Assembly (NCBI GenBank): GCA_003223215.1 | Contig: QHYH01000092.1 | Span: 39,799 to 103,798 of the forward strand | Length of the DNA: 64,000 nucleotides | Source: Acidobacteriota bacterium | GTDB lineage: Bacteria; Acidobacteriota; Terriglobia; Acidiferrales; UBA7541 | Direction: 5' to 3' | Shown: positions 25,499-34,623 of the stretch, one piece after another | How the letters are laid out: each line of letters begins with the position of its first letter | Position numbering within the stretch: position 1 is the first letter of the stretch | Program-made: the position numbers and the translations under genes | The notes under the pieces: generated by a model | Told to the model about the DNA's origin: nothing | The model's input: the letters and a program-made list of their open reading frames with translations, nothing else | Databases searched by the model: none

Positions 25499-26305
25499 TC
25501 AATTCAGCTTGCTGATAGCCCAGTCGGCGCGCTGGCGCACGGTGGGATTCAGGTTTGGGGATTGCCGAAGTTTTTCGAGGTGCGGGGCGGCTTCGCGGTC
25601 ATGCCATTCCACCAACTGGTCAATCAACGCTACCTGCACCAAAGGAGACTGCTGGTCCTGCAAGGCATTCACCACGCTGGTGCGTACTTGCGGCTGCGCA
25701 GAGTGACGACTGAGGGCATCGAGCGCAGCCAGGCGAACATCCACGCTTGGGTCGTGGCGCAGAGTGTGCAGGAGCGCCGAAAGCACTTTGGGATCGAGCT
25801 GCTGATCGCGCGTGCTCCAGGTCACACCTTCGAGCCGCGCGCCGGCCGATTGCTGCTGCAACATGGATAGCACCACCATTTGCTTCATGCTGGCGAGTTG
25901 GGATTCGAGCGCAGCCAAGTCTTGGGAACGGGATCGCGAGTTGGCGAGGGAAAGGCCGGAGATAAAACCGATGGCGAGCAGGGCAGCGCTCCATGCCACG
26001 CGACTCAGGGGCGCATGAAGCCAGCCGAAGGAGTTCCAGGAGGAGAAGCGTTCTCTCCATGGCGAATTGCCCCTGGGCTCGGTGGAACGATCCGCCCGGT
26101 AAGCTTGTAGCATGGCTTCAAAGCGGGCGCGAGACGCAGGGCTTGGCTGCTCGATGGGAAGAAGGAAAAGCTTTTCCCAGAGCACGATTTCTTCAGCACA
26201 GTCGGCACACTGCTTGAGGTGGGCTTCGACGTCATGCTGCTGATCGGGGCGCAAATCCCCTTGCAGGTAGTCCGGCAAGAGTTGCGCGATTTGTTCACAT
26301 TCCAT
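25499..26305 (-). CDS. Anti-sigma factor with zinc finger and HEAT-like repeats
   Basis: This 268-residue protein has an N-terminal zinc-binding anti-sigma motif (HLKQCADCAEE, zf-HC2-like), one membrane helix at about residues 103-122 (AWSAALLAIGFISGLSL), and a helical extracytoplasmic part. The latter includes HEAT-like repeats (DPSVDVRLAALDALSRH, SPLVQVALIDQLVEW). The start overlaps the end of the sigma gene by 11 bases, typical of coupled sigma/anti-sigma pairs. It should hold the ECF sigma at the membrane until a signal reaches the outer domain. The HEAT-like sensor half is unusual and suggests a protein ligand. Confidence 0.88.
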   Translation of the reverse strand: MECEQIAQLLPDYLQGDLRPDQQHDVEAHLKQCADCAEEIVLWEKLFLLPIEQPSPASRARFEAMLQAYRADRSTEPRGNSPWRERFSSWNSFGWLHAPLSRVAWSAALLAIGFISGLSLANSRSRSQDLAALESQLASMKQMVVLSMLQQQSAGARLEGVTWSTRDQQLDPKVLSALLHTLRHDPSVDVRLAALDALSRHSAQPQVRTSVVNALQDQQSPLVQVALIDQLVEWHDREAAPHLEKLRQSPNLNPTVRQRADWAISKLN

Positions 26306-26900
26306 GGCGACCTCCTCGGGGAGGGATGTTCTCCGCCGCGGCAGCTTCGGCTTTCTTCAGCATGGTGCCTTGCGCGAGTTGGTGAAAGGCTTTGCGCAGA
26401 TCCTGCAGGGCGCGATGGATGCGAGTTCTTACGGTGTTGAGCTCGCAGCCGAGCAGGCCGGCAATTTCTTGGTACTTCAGTTCCTGGAAGCGGCAGAGGA
26501 GCAGGATCTCCCTCTTTTCCTCCGGCAACTGCTGGAGCGCGCGCTGCAACAGCTCGACTTCCTGCTGTTCCACGGCGGAATCCGTTGGCGGAACAGGCGG
26601 GAGCATTTCTGGCTCGAAGGCCCGCTCGCGCGGAAACTTCCGAAAATGGTCGATGCGGGCGTTGCGCGCAATCTGGTAAACCCAGGCGCGGAAGGGCGTC
26701 CCGGGGCGGTAGCTCTGGCGGTATTTGAGGATGCGAAGGAAGACCTCCTGGACCAGGTCTTCACTTAAGGTCCTGTCGCCCGTCAGCTTGGAATAGAAAT
26801 TGAACAGTGGCGTTTGGTAGCGATCGAACAACACGCCCAGCATTTCGCCCGCGCCATCGCGCACTTGGAGCATCAAATCCTCGTCGGGAGCCAAAGTCAT
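26295..26900 (-). CDS. ECF RNA polymerase sigma factor
   Basis: This 201-residue sigma-70-family protein has region 2 (SEDLVQEVFLRILKY, RAWVYQIARNARIDHFRK) and region 4 (YQEIAGLLGCELNTVRTRIHRALQDLRK) and lacks region 3, as ECF factors do. It is first in an operon with its probable anti-sigma factor and two DUF4097 proteins. It is divergent from two large exported paralogues, which could be further targets. A GGAAC-N16-GGTATC element upstream may be its own promoter. Confidence 0.93.
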   Translation of the reverse strand: MTLAPDEDLMLQVRDGAGEMLGVLFDRYQTPLFNFYSKLTGDRTLSEDLVQEVFLRILKYRQSYRPGTPFRAWVYQIARNARIDHFRKFPRERAFEPEMLPPVPPTDSAVEQQEVELLQRALQQLPEEKREILLLCRFQELKYQEIAGLLGCELNTVRTRIHRALQDLRKAFHQLAQGTMLKKAEAAAAENIPPRGGRHGM

Positions 26901-26946
26901 CGCCGAAATTATGGTCCTAACCGGCTGAACTTGCCCTTACAAAAAG

Positions 26947-26975
26947 TGGATACCGGGGATTTTGGAAAAGGTTCC
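26947..26975 (-). promoter_or_regulatory. Candidate ECF-type promoter for the sigma operon
   Basis: Read on the minus strand, GGAAC (26975-26971) is followed after 16 bases by GGTATC (26954-26949), about 55 bases before the sigma start. GGAAC is the usual -35 core of ECF promoters. Autoregulation is inferred; the plus-strand side (a GGAAC at 27102) lacks a matching -10. Confidence 0.4.
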
Positions 26976-27240
26976 CTCCAGGTTTTGCGGTTGAGGTGAA
27001 CTCCGCGCCAGACCAGCCCGCAAGAAAGTGCCGGCTTTTCGTTCTAACCCACGATGTAGCAGCAGGCGGAAGGACACTCGCGGGCGGAGTTTTTTTGAAA
27101 GGGAACGCAGTCATCGAGCAATTAGGACAACCTTCTGCGGCAAGCATGGCATCTCATCGACCAATCACGACACTTCCTCCCCGGGTCGCCAGAAAAAGCG
27201 ACGTGCCGCCGGCTGCTGTTCGAGAGAAGAGGGGACGTGT
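26976..27240. other. Divergent control region, sigma operon / exported pair
   Basis: Together with the adjoining promoter this gives 340 bases without a supported gene. A plus-strand frame reads through from 27028 but has low-complexity coding and is better explained as leader of the gene starting at 27241. Confidence 0.5.
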
Positions 27241-29283
27241 ATGTCCACGCTGCTGTCCAAGCCATACCAAACCGTTCGCACCATGAAAAATCGGCCTATT
27301 TTGCAGGTTTTCTGCGGGTTAGCGCTCGCCGCTAGCACGACTTTTGCGGCGAGTTCTTCGGCGCAAACTGCCGGGCACTCGCCGGGCTGGGTGGTCCTAC
27401 CGGTTGAGGAGTATCGAACGCTGCACGAGCGCGCTTATCCGATCGAGCGCGAGACGGAGCCCCCGCCGGTCGAGGCGACGCTCACGCGAGTGGACTATGA
27501 CCTGCACATTAATGGCGACGCTGCATCGGGAGCGGAACTCGCCTCCGGGCGAGCCACGCTGACCATCGACGTTTTGAAAGACGGCTGGGTGCGCGTGCCC
27601 ATCCCCGCAGGCTTGCTGGTTCGCGAAGCGCGGCTCGACGGGAAACTGGTCTCGCTGGTTTCCGACGGGAGCGGAAGCGGAAAAGGCGGAGGCCAGCTTT
27701 CGGCGCTGCTTTCGCACTCCGGGCGCTCCGTGCTGCTGCTGGATATCGCTATGCCCGTGACAGCCTCCGCCGGGGAGGAAAGCATGGCGCTCCCCTCGAC
27801 TGCTTCCGGCGTAACTCGCGCTTCTGTCCAATTGTCGCGGCAAGGTGTGGACGTCCGGCTTACGGGCGGGTTATTGGCGGAGAAGTCCGAATCCGAGGCG
27901 GAAAGCAAGTGGGTTGCGTATGGCCGGGGCAACGAGGCGCTGGCGTTCTCGTGGCGAAGAAAAACGGAGGACCACCGCGCTACGCAACCTTTGCGACTGC
28001 GCGGGTCGCTGACCGAGCTTGTGGGGCTCGGGGAGGATGCGACTTCCATCAACGCGGAGGTAAATCTGGAGGTTGCGCAGGGCGCAGCGCGCGAAGCGAA
28101 GATCGAAATTCCCGACGAGGTCACCGTCAATCAGGTTCTGGGCGCGATGGTGGCGGATTGGGAAGTGAAAGACGGCGAACTCTCGGTCACATTCCTGGAG
28201 CCATTGGACGGGACCGCGAGGTTCGTCATCACCGGCGAGGGGCGCAGCCCCCGTGATGGCCAGATTGCCGTTCCCCTGCTGCGTCTGATGAGCGCGGAAG
28301 GCGAGACGGGAGGCGTGGCCGTGGAAGTGCAGGGCGCAGGCGAGATCAAAGACATAAGGGCGGAAGGACTCGAGAGCGCGGACGCTACAGACCTTGGCGA
28401 ATGGGTGGCGAGCCGCCAATCGCCGTCGCTCGAGGCGTTTCGGTTTCGCTCGGGTGAAGGGAAGATGGCGCGATCTCTCAGTGTGACCGTCGCGCGCTAC
28501 ACACCACAAGCGGTGCTTATGGCCAACGTCGAAGAGGCGCGCTACCAGGTGCTGGTTTCCCGTGAAGGGAAAACGTTCGTGCAGGCGCGGTACGCAGTGC
28601 GCAACAACCAGCGGAACTTCCTGAAGATTACTTTGCCGGCGGGCGCCACACTTTGGAGTGCTTCACTGTCCGGCAAAGCGGTGAGGCCGGGCCGGGCGCC
28701 CGATGGCAGCGTCTTGCTGCCGCTTGATAAAGCGCGAGCGGGCGAAGAAGCGCCGCCGTTCGCGGTCGAGGTCGTTTACCTCGTGCGCGGGACGGCGTGG
28801 AATGAAAAAGGCCAATTCGCCTTGGTGCTGCCCGCGCTCGATCTTCCCGTTGCACGCACCGGCCTGCTGCTCTACCACCCGCCGCTGTTTAAGGTGACGA
28901 TCGAGCCGGGCAGTTTCCGTTCAGCGCCTTATGCGAACCCCGTTGCCGCTGCGCTCGTCACCCGAGACGTAAGCACTGGATTTAGCGCCGGAGTGGCACA
29001 AGGACTCGCCCCAGCGCTAGCTCCTCCCGGTGAGCCGCAACCGTTCGATTCCCATTTGAAGGACGAATTGAAGTTGAAGCGCTCTCAGAGCGAAACCGAA
29101 GCGCTTCTGGATAAATTCAAAAGCGACGCGCCGGCAGGGAAGCGCGCAGGAATCTTGCCGATTCACGTGTCGTTCCCGGCTTTTGGGCCCTCGCTCTTCC
29201 TGGTTTCCGAGCTGACAGGGGAGAACCAATCTCCGTCCGTGATTCTCAGTTTTCAACGCGACAAAAAGGCAGGTGGCAGATGA
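27241..29283 (+). CDS. Large exported protein, paralogue A, unknown family
   Basis: This 680-residue protein has GAGGGG before the ATG at 27241. A second ATG at 27283 begins a clean signal peptide (LQVFCGLALAASTTFA). The rest is beta-rich without catalytic motifs I recognise; it opens with WVVLPVEEYRTL and ends with AGILPIHVSFPAFGP. The next gene shares this layout (VTLPLDEYNRLL near the start, AGVLPVRVDVPRAGN at the end) and overlaps it by four bases (ATGA), so the two are coupled paralogues. Their position, divergent from an ECF sigma/DUF4097 operon, suggests an envelope function. Identity is unknown. Confidence 0.82.
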   Translation: MSTLLSKPYQTVRTMKNRPILQVFCGLALAASTTFAASSSAQTAGHSPGWVVLPVEEYRTLHERAYPIERETEPPPVEATLTRVDYDLHINGDAASGAELASGRATLTIDVLKDGWVRVPIPAGLLVREARLDGKLVSLVSDGSGSGKGGGQLSALLSHSGRSVLLLDIAMPVTASAGEESMALPSTASGVTRASVQLSRQGVDVRLTGGLLAEKSESEAESKWVAYGRGNEALAFSWRRKTEDHRATQPLRLRGSLTELVGLGEDATSINAEVNLEVAQGAAREAKIEIPDEVTVNQVLGAMVADWEVKDGELSVTFLEPLDGTARFVITGEGRSPRDGQIAVPLLRLMSAEGETGGVAVEVQGAGEIKDIRAEGLESADATDLGEWVASRQSPSLEAFRFRSGEGKMARSLSVTVARYTPQAVLMANVEEARYQVLVSREGKTFVQARYAVRNNQRNFLKITLPAGATLWSASLSGKAVRPGRAPDGSVLLPLDKARAGEEAPPFAVEVVYLVRGTAWNEKGQFALVLPALDLPVARTGLLLYHPPLFKVTIEPGSFRSAPYANPVAAALVTRDVSTGFSAGVAQGLAPALAPPGEPQPFDSHLKDELKLKRSQSETEALLDKFKSDAPAGKRAGILPIHVSFPAFGPSLFLVSELTGENQSPSVILSFQRDKKAGGR

Positions 29284-31493
29284 AAAAGATCCTTTGTGCT
29301 TTGTTGGCGGGGTGGTTGGTTCTTCCGGAGTGTCTCGTGGCCGACGAGAATTCCGTCGTGGTTCCACCGGTGCCTTCCAGCGGCAACGTCACGCTTCCGC
29401 TGGACGAGTACAACCGGTTGTTGCAACTGGCGAATCAGCCGGTGCGAAGGACCGAGACGCCCCCTGTTCCGTATGCGATAAAGCGTGCGGACTTGAGACT
29501 CCACGTGGCGGCCGAGTCGGTCGAGGGGAGCGTGCAATTGCAAGGGGAGATTCTCCACAAAGGTGTGACCAGAGTGCCGCTGACGACTGGCATGGCGATT
29601 TTTGATGCCCGGCAAGAAGGCAAAAACCTTCCGCTGGAGCTGGAAGGCGGAACGCTCACGGCGGTGCTCGCAGGGACGGCGGATTTCGCGGTGACGCTGG
29701 AGGCGGGTTTGCCCTTGAGCATCGAAGCTGGCCGCGCGTCCTTCACCCTTGCTGTTCCCGCTGCGGGCAGCGCGCGCCTGACTCTCAGTCTTCCGGGCGA
29801 CCACACCAATGTGCGCATCAGTCCCGGGCTGATTACCTCGCGCGCCTCGGAGAACGGCCAAACAACGATTGAAGCTACGCTCGTGCCGGGGCAGAACGCG
29901 AGCATCTGGTGGACAACGCGGGAAATCGTTGCGCCCACGGCACCGAAAGAGGTGCGTTTCCTTTCCGACGTGAAAACGATGGTCACCGTGAACGAAGCCG
30001 ATCTCCGCATTGCGGCCCTGGCCGATATCACCGTGGTGCAGGGTGAGCCTTCGCAATTCCAGGTGGCCATTCCCGCTGGATACGAAGTAGCCGGAGCGAC
30101 CGGAGCGTCGCTTGAGTCCGCGGAAGTTCAATCCAGCACCTTGATCTTGAAGGTGCGAAGCGCTGCGCAGAAAAGCCACCAATTCCTTATCGCCATGGAG
30201 AAGTCCCTCAGCGACATGAAAGCAGACGTGCCGTTGCTGAGTTTCCAAAACGCTCAGCGTGAAACGGGCGAAGTGCTCGTGGAAGGCGTGGGGACGATCG
30301 AATTGACAGCAACAGAAGGTGGCGGTGTGAAGCGCATGGATTTTAAGGAGACAAATCCTTACTTGCGTTCGCTCGGGCGGTTTCCGCTCCAGGCGGCTTT
30401 CCGTTATCACAAGCAGCCCAACGAGCGGCCTACGCTTGCTTTGGTCTGGACACGCTTTCCGGATAGCAGCGTGATCGCAGCGGTGGTTGAACGTGCCATC
30501 GCCACCACGCTGGTGACAAACGAAGGGCGTTCGCTTACGGAAGTGAAGCTTACCGTGAAGAATCAAGCTCAGCCGTTTCTGAAAGTGGCCTTGCCGCAAG
30601 GCGCGAGCATTCTTTCCGTCGAGGTTGCCGGGGAAAAAGCCAAGCCGGTGGAAGGCTCGGATGGGAACAGGGTACCGTTGCTGCGCGCGGGCTTCCGGCC
30701 GAGAGACGCTTATGAAGTTTCATTTGTATTCATGCACTCGGGAGCGCCGTTCGCCAAGAAAGGCGGCTCGGAGATCTCGCTTCCAAAGATGGATGTGCCT
30801 ATCGACCTGCTGCAATGGGAAGTGTTTCTTCCCGAGCAGTATAGGGTAAAAGACTTTGCAGGGGACGCCATTGCGGCGCATTTGCTGCCACCACGTTCCC
30901 AGGATGTTTCCGGCGCGGAGACCGACGATGACGACTTGGGAAGGGCCATCGCTGGGAGCGGCGCGGCAATGACTCTGCTCCCCGGGCAATTGGGGGGCAT
31001 TGTTGTGGACTCGACGGGAGCGGTCGTGCCCACCAGCGAGGTGGCTGTGACGCAAACCGAGACGGGCGCGGCACGAAACGTTAGGACTGATTCTATGGGC
31101 CGTTGGATGGTGTCTAATCTGTCGTCAGGGAACGTCGAGGTAAGGACAACCAAGCCAGGATTTCAGACGAACGTCCACAGGTTTTCCTACGATGACAGTA
31201 GGCCTGCGCCGTTGGTTACGACCTTGCATGTTGCTTCCGCCACGGAAACCGTGATGGTGACGAGCGCTCCGACGATTGCGGAGTATCAGCGACGCATTGA
31301 GCGCGACGCCAAGAAGCAAGCCGCACTGCAACAATCAGCCGCATCCGCCAATGTGACCAGGCTTGAGCAGCGCATCGCGGGCGTTTTGCCCGTGCGGGTC
31401 GATGTTCCGCGAGCCGGGAACTCGTACCACTTTGTCAGGCCGCTGGTGCTCGATGAAGAAACCACGGTGACGTTCACTTACAAATTGAAATAA
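29280..31493 (+). CDS. Large exported protein, paralogue B, with inserted carboxypeptidase-regulatory domain
   Basis: This 737-residue protein has a signal peptide (ILCALLAGWLVLPECLVA) and the same beta-rich body as the preceding gene. At about residues 567-660 it contains an extra domain beginning GGIVVDSTGAVVPTSEVAVT and ending near SATETVMVTSAP. This is the CarboxypepD_reg-like fold found at the N terminus of Oar-like receptors. A short coiled segment and the shared C-terminal strand follow (IAGVLPVRVDVPRAGN). Paralogue A has a different, shorter linker at this place. It probably works with paralogue A at the envelope; no enzymatic motif is seen. Confidence 0.82.
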   Translation: MKKILCALLAGWLVLPECLVADENSVVVPPVPSSGNVTLPLDEYNRLLQLANQPVRRTETPPVPYAIKRADLRLHVAAESVEGSVQLQGEILHKGVTRVPLTTGMAIFDARQEGKNLPLELEGGTLTAVLAGTADFAVTLEAGLPLSIEAGRASFTLAVPAAGSARLTLSLPGDHTNVRISPGLITSRASENGQTTIEATLVPGQNASIWWTTREIVAPTAPKEVRFLSDVKTMVTVNEADLRIAALADITVVQGEPSQFQVAIPAGYEVAGATGASLESAEVQSSTLILKVRSAAQKSHQFLIAMEKSLSDMKADVPLLSFQNAQRETGEVLVEGVGTIELTATEGGGVKRMDFKETNPYLRSLGRFPLQAAFRYHKQPNERPTLALVWTRFPDSSVIAAVVERAIATTLVTNEGRSLTEVKLTVKNQAQPFLKVALPQGASILSVEVAGEKAKPVEGSDGNRVPLLRAGFRPRDAYEVSFVFMHSGAPFAKKGGSEISLPKMDVPIDLLQWEVFLPEQYRVKDFAGDAIAAHLLPPRSQDVSGAETDDDDLGRAIAGSGAAMTLLPGQLGGIVVDSTGAVVPTSEVAVTQTETGAARNVRTDSMGRWMVSNLSSGNVEVRTTKPGFQTNVHRFSYDDSRPAPLVTTLHVASATETVMVTSAPTIAEYQRRIERDAKKQAALQQSAASANVTRLEQRIAGVLPVRVDVPRAGNSYHFVRPLVLDEETTVTFTYKLK

Positions 31494-31504
31494 TCGGCGG
31501 CCTT

Positions 31505-32032
31505 TTACTTGCCGGACCAGGGAGGGACGACCCCCGTCATGCGCGCGTAAGCCACCAGCTGGCCCATATGCTCGTTGGCGTGAACGATGATGCGCAAGTA
31601 CATCCCCTCCACCGTGGCGTCGCGATCCGCGATGTGAACTTTGCGCTGAAGGCCCGGCGGTGTGATCGCCAAATGCGCTTGCTTGACGGCCTCGAGCGAG
31701 CGCTTTAGCCAGTTAATTACCTCGGCCTTCGAGGTAACCGACGTTTCCATCCCTTCTTTCAAATCCGCGGGCATCTTGGGGCCCGTGACACTCAGCAGAT
31801 AGAAATTCGCCATGGCAATGTGCATGTAAACTTCGCTGGTCGAGCGCACCCCCGGTGCGGGACGCCAGGCGAATTTTTCCTCGGGCGTGGCTTCGGCGAG
31901 CGACATCAATTGGCTTGAAACGTGGCGCCACTCGCCGTCGTAGCCCTGCCACAGTCCCTCCGTGGCGGACTGCGCGACCATCGGACGCGCGGCTAATGCC
32001 AAACAAAGAAGCACGAAAAACGCTTTTCTCAT
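31505..32032 (-). CDS. Exported DinB-like protein
   Basis: This 175-residue protein starts at 32032 with a signal peptide (AFFVLLCLALAARPMVAQ). The mature part is a four-helix DinB/YfiT-like domain with His residues suited to metal binding (YMHIAMANFY, IVHANEHMGQLVAYARM). DinB-like proteins are often thiol-dependent metalloenzymes, but the exported versions common in soil bacteria lack known function. Convergent with paralogue B, with 11 bases between stops. Confidence 0.85.
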   Translation of the reverse strand: MRKAFFVLLCLALAARPMVAQSATEGLWQGYDGEWRHVSSQLMSLAEATPEEKFAWRPAPGVRSTSEVYMHIAMANFYLLSVTGPKMPADLKEGMETSVTSKAEVINWLKRSLEAVKQAHLAITPPGLQRKVHIADRDATVEGMYLRIIVHANEHMGQLVAYARMTGVVPPWSGK

Positions 32033-32227
32033 GGCGAATCTTCTCCCCAAGACTTTTTTGAAGGCCGCTGAATCTGTGCGTGAGACCGACAAACCAGCCA
32101 GGTTATTCCTTCTGCGACGGTCCGGACGGTAAACCGCGCCCGCTACCGTGCGCAACCCTTGTCGAAGCCCGGCGAACAGCGCTTTTCCCACTCACCCTCG
32201 CCAAAATGCTGGCCAGGAATCGGTTTG

Positions 32228-33058
32228 CTAGGTGCCCAAGAGATTTGGCTGCAGCCTCGTGTAACCTTGTTCGTTCGCCCAAAGCGTGTGCGCAACGGCC
32301 GCAAGATCATCGACGAGAGGGATAGCGTTGCCATCCCTGGTCAGGTCAATGGTGCGCAGATAAAACTTGCAGGTATTGCACGCCTCCACGCGTACGTGGG
32401 GAGTGTCTTCTGCGACATACACCGGTAACTTGTCTTCTGCTTCTTCGCCGCAGGTCGGGCAAAGGATTCTCCGGAACGCCCATTCCCGCAAGCAGAACGA
32501 GCACAGCAGGAAGCGTCTTCCGCCGTCGCCCTCCCTCCGCAGCACGCCAAGGAGGGGTCGCGACCCGCACAGCGGACAAAGCCGTGGGGTTGTCTGGAGG
32601 GGGGCCCGGGCCAGGAGCGAAGCGCGGGACTCGGCGTAGGGCTGCAAGAACGCCCGGGGAAGGAATTGCGCGAACGCGCCAACCTGCTGGTCGTAAATCC
32701 CCGCGTGTTGCCAGTACGCCTCCAGGCTCGAAATCCACGACTCGGACGGAAGCAATGCGAACTGCCGCGCGGATTCGGCTAGCGCGTGAGGGGCATGGCT
32801 TTCGACGACGGAGAGATAGCCGCGGAAGTGGGGAAGAAGAACGGTCAAGTCGAGTTCGTCTCGCAATCCGGCCAGCGCGACTCCGCCCGATTTCAGCTGA
32901 TTCGCTCGAGCCATATTGGCGCGAAGCCGTTTCTGAAACGAGACGACGTGTTTATAGAACTCAAGAAACTCACTGGCCGCGGGATGCCGGGAACGCAAAC
33001 TCTCTGCGCGGCGAATGCGCGCGTCGTCTTCGTTGCTGACGGTTGGTGCGCCTTTCAT
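32228..33058 (-). CDS. fdhE: Formate dehydrogenase accessory protein FdhE
   Basis: This 276-residue protein has the FdhE rubredoxin-like Cys pairs: CPLCGSRP, CSFCLREW, CPTCGEEA and CNTCKFY, all present. FdhE is needed for maturation or activity of Tat-exported formate dehydrogenase. Its ATG overlaps the stop of the cytochrome subunit gene by four bases, making it the last gene of the operon. It ends with TAG. Confidence 0.93.
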   Translation of the reverse strand: MKGAPTVSNEDDARIRRAESLRSRHPAASEFLEFYKHVVSFQKRLRANMARANQLKSGGVALAGLRDELDLTVLLPHFRGYLSVVESHAPHALAESARQFALLPSESWISSLEAYWQHAGIYDQQVGAFAQFLPRAFLQPYAESRASLLARAPLQTTPRLCPLCGSRPLLGVLRREGDGGRRFLLCSFCLREWAFRRILCPTCGEEAEDKLPVYVAEDTPHVRVEACNTCKFYLRTIDLTRDGNAIPLVDDLAAVAHTLWANEQGYTRLQPNLLGT

Positions 33059-33717
33059 TTCCTCGGCGCGGCCGCTTGGCGGGTAATTTCCTGATACCAG
33101 CCTGGATGGTAGCGCTTGGCGAAGGCCATCGAAACGTCACCGCGAATGACCGATCCAAAGGCCCCGCGTTCGGCGAACAGGCCCATGTAGAGATGAATCA
33201 TAAACAGGCCGATGGTAAACAGAGCCGCCGCGGGATGGACGATGATCGCCAGATAGCGCAAAAAGCGGAGATTCCAGGAAATATATTCCGGAAACCAGAG
33301 CACGACGCCGCTCAAAAGCAGCAGGATGCCACCCCAGAAGAACCCCCAGAAAAGGAACTTTTGGCCCGCGTTGTAGCGGCCGGCCGGCGGCATCTTGTCA
33401 TCTTGGTTGGTGCTGTAATAGCGAACGGCCTTCCACCAGGCCTTGTCGATATCCGTATAGCGCATCTGCCCGGCCCACATGCCGTACATGTAGAGGACGG
33501 CGCCGACGAAGATCAGCCCTGCCCAAGGATGCAACATTCTCGAAACCTGTCCGCCGCCGAGAATGACGGCGATCCAGAAGCACCAGGGAGACCAAAAGGC
33601 CAGGCCGGTAAGCAGAAGGTAGACGTAAGAAAAGCCGGCGACCCAGTGGGTGAGACGCTCGCGCAGCGTGTAACGGAGGACGTGCCCGTGAGGAATGATT
33701 TGTTCCGCTTGGCTCAC
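33055..33717 (-). CDS. fdnI: Formate dehydrogenase-N cytochrome b556 (gamma) subunit
   Basis: This 220-residue membrane protein has four predicted helices and His residues placed for two b hemes (RLTHWVAG, RMLHPWAG, IIVHPAAAL, MIHLYMG). It takes electrons from the beta subunit and passes them to quinone. The ATG overlaps the stop of fdnH and its stop overlaps the start of fdhE, so all are translationally coupled. Confidence 0.92.
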   Translation of the reverse strand: MSQAEQIIPHGHVLRYTLRERLTHWVAGFSYVYLLLTGLAFWSPWCFWIAVILGGGQVSRMLHPWAGLIFVGAVLYMYGMWAGQMRYTDIDKAWWKAVRYYSTNQDDKMPPAGRYNAGQKFLFWGFFWGGILLLLSGVVLWFPEYISWNLRFLRYLAIIVHPAAALFTIGLFMIHLYMGLFAERGAFGSVIRGDVSMAFAKRYHPGWYQEITRQAAAPRK

Positions 33718-34613
33718 GTTCTTCCTCCTTCGGGCCTGCTTGCCAGGTCTTCTTCTTCGCGCGCCTTAGGCCCGTAGCGCAAATAATGCACGAACAATCC
33801 GATGAGTCCGCCGATCATAGCCACGTTGCCGAGCCACTTCAGCGGACCTTTCCACAATTTCACGGACCAGGGAACATGCGGATTTTTGGGCAACCCGCCG
33901 TAGATCTCCGGGTTTGAGGCGTCGTGCAAAACGTAGATGACCCCGGTGCCGCCCACTCCAGGAGGATCGTACACGCCGGCATGCGGGAAGTTCGAATGGT
34001 CGCGGAGCTGTTTGGCGCGCGCCTCCGCGAGTTCTTTCATATCGTCTTTGCTGCCAAAGTGCAGGCAGCCGGTGGGGCACGATTTGATACACGCCGGCTC
34101 GAGGCCTTCGCTGACGCGGTCGGCGCAAAGCGTGCACTTGAAGACGCGATGCGTCTCCGGGTTCATCTTCGGAATGTCGAATGGGCAGCCGGTAATGCAG
34201 TAACCGCAGCCGATGCAGTTGGCTTGCTGGAAGTCCACGATGCCGTTGGTGTACTGGACGATGGCCCCATCGGCGGGACACGCCGCGAGACAACCCGGGT
34301 CGGCGCAGTGCATGCACTGGTTTTTGCGCATCAGCCACATGAGCGCGCCGTCTTCCCGCTCGTGCTCGTTGAACAGGATCAGGTTCCAGTAATTCCAGCG
34401 CGTCTCCGGCATGGTTTGGTAGGTGTTGTCGAAAACGGTCTGCCCAAACGGCAGATCGTTCCATTCCATGCAGGCGACTTCACAAGCTTTGCAGCCGATG
34501 CAGGTGGTGGTGTCGATGAGTTTCGAGACGGTGTATTCGCGCTGGGTATCCTTGCCGGGCACGCCGCCCGCATGTCCGGAGATTTTCTGAACGCGTAGTG
34601 TGGCTTGGCTCAT
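33714..34613 (-). CDS. fdnH: Formate dehydrogenase-N iron-sulfur (beta) subunit
   Basis: This 299-residue protein has four ferredoxin-type Cys clusters: CIGCKACEVACMEWN, CMHCADPGCLAACP, CIGCGYCITGCPFD and CTLCADRVSEG...CIKSCPTGC. It also has a single C-terminal membrane helix near residues 255-275 (LGNVAMIGGLIGLFVHYL). It relays electrons from the catalytic subunit to the cytochrome. Ten bases separate it from the fdnG stop. Confidence 0.95.
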   Translation of the reverse strand: MSQATLRVQKISGHAGGVPGKDTQREYTVSKLIDTTTCIGCKACEVACMEWNDLPFGQTVFDNTYQTMPETRWNYWNLILFNEHEREDGALMWLMRKNQCMHCADPGCLAACPADGAIVQYTNGIVDFQQANCIGCGYCITGCPFDIPKMNPETHRVFKCTLCADRVSEGLEPACIKSCPTGCLHFGSKDDMKELAEARAKQLRDHSNFPHAGVYDPPGVGGTGVIYVLHDASNPEIYGGLPKNPHVPWSVKLWKGPLKWLGNVAMIGGLIGLFVHYLRYGPKAREEEDLASRPEGGRT

Positions 34614-34623
34614 GGCTCGACTC

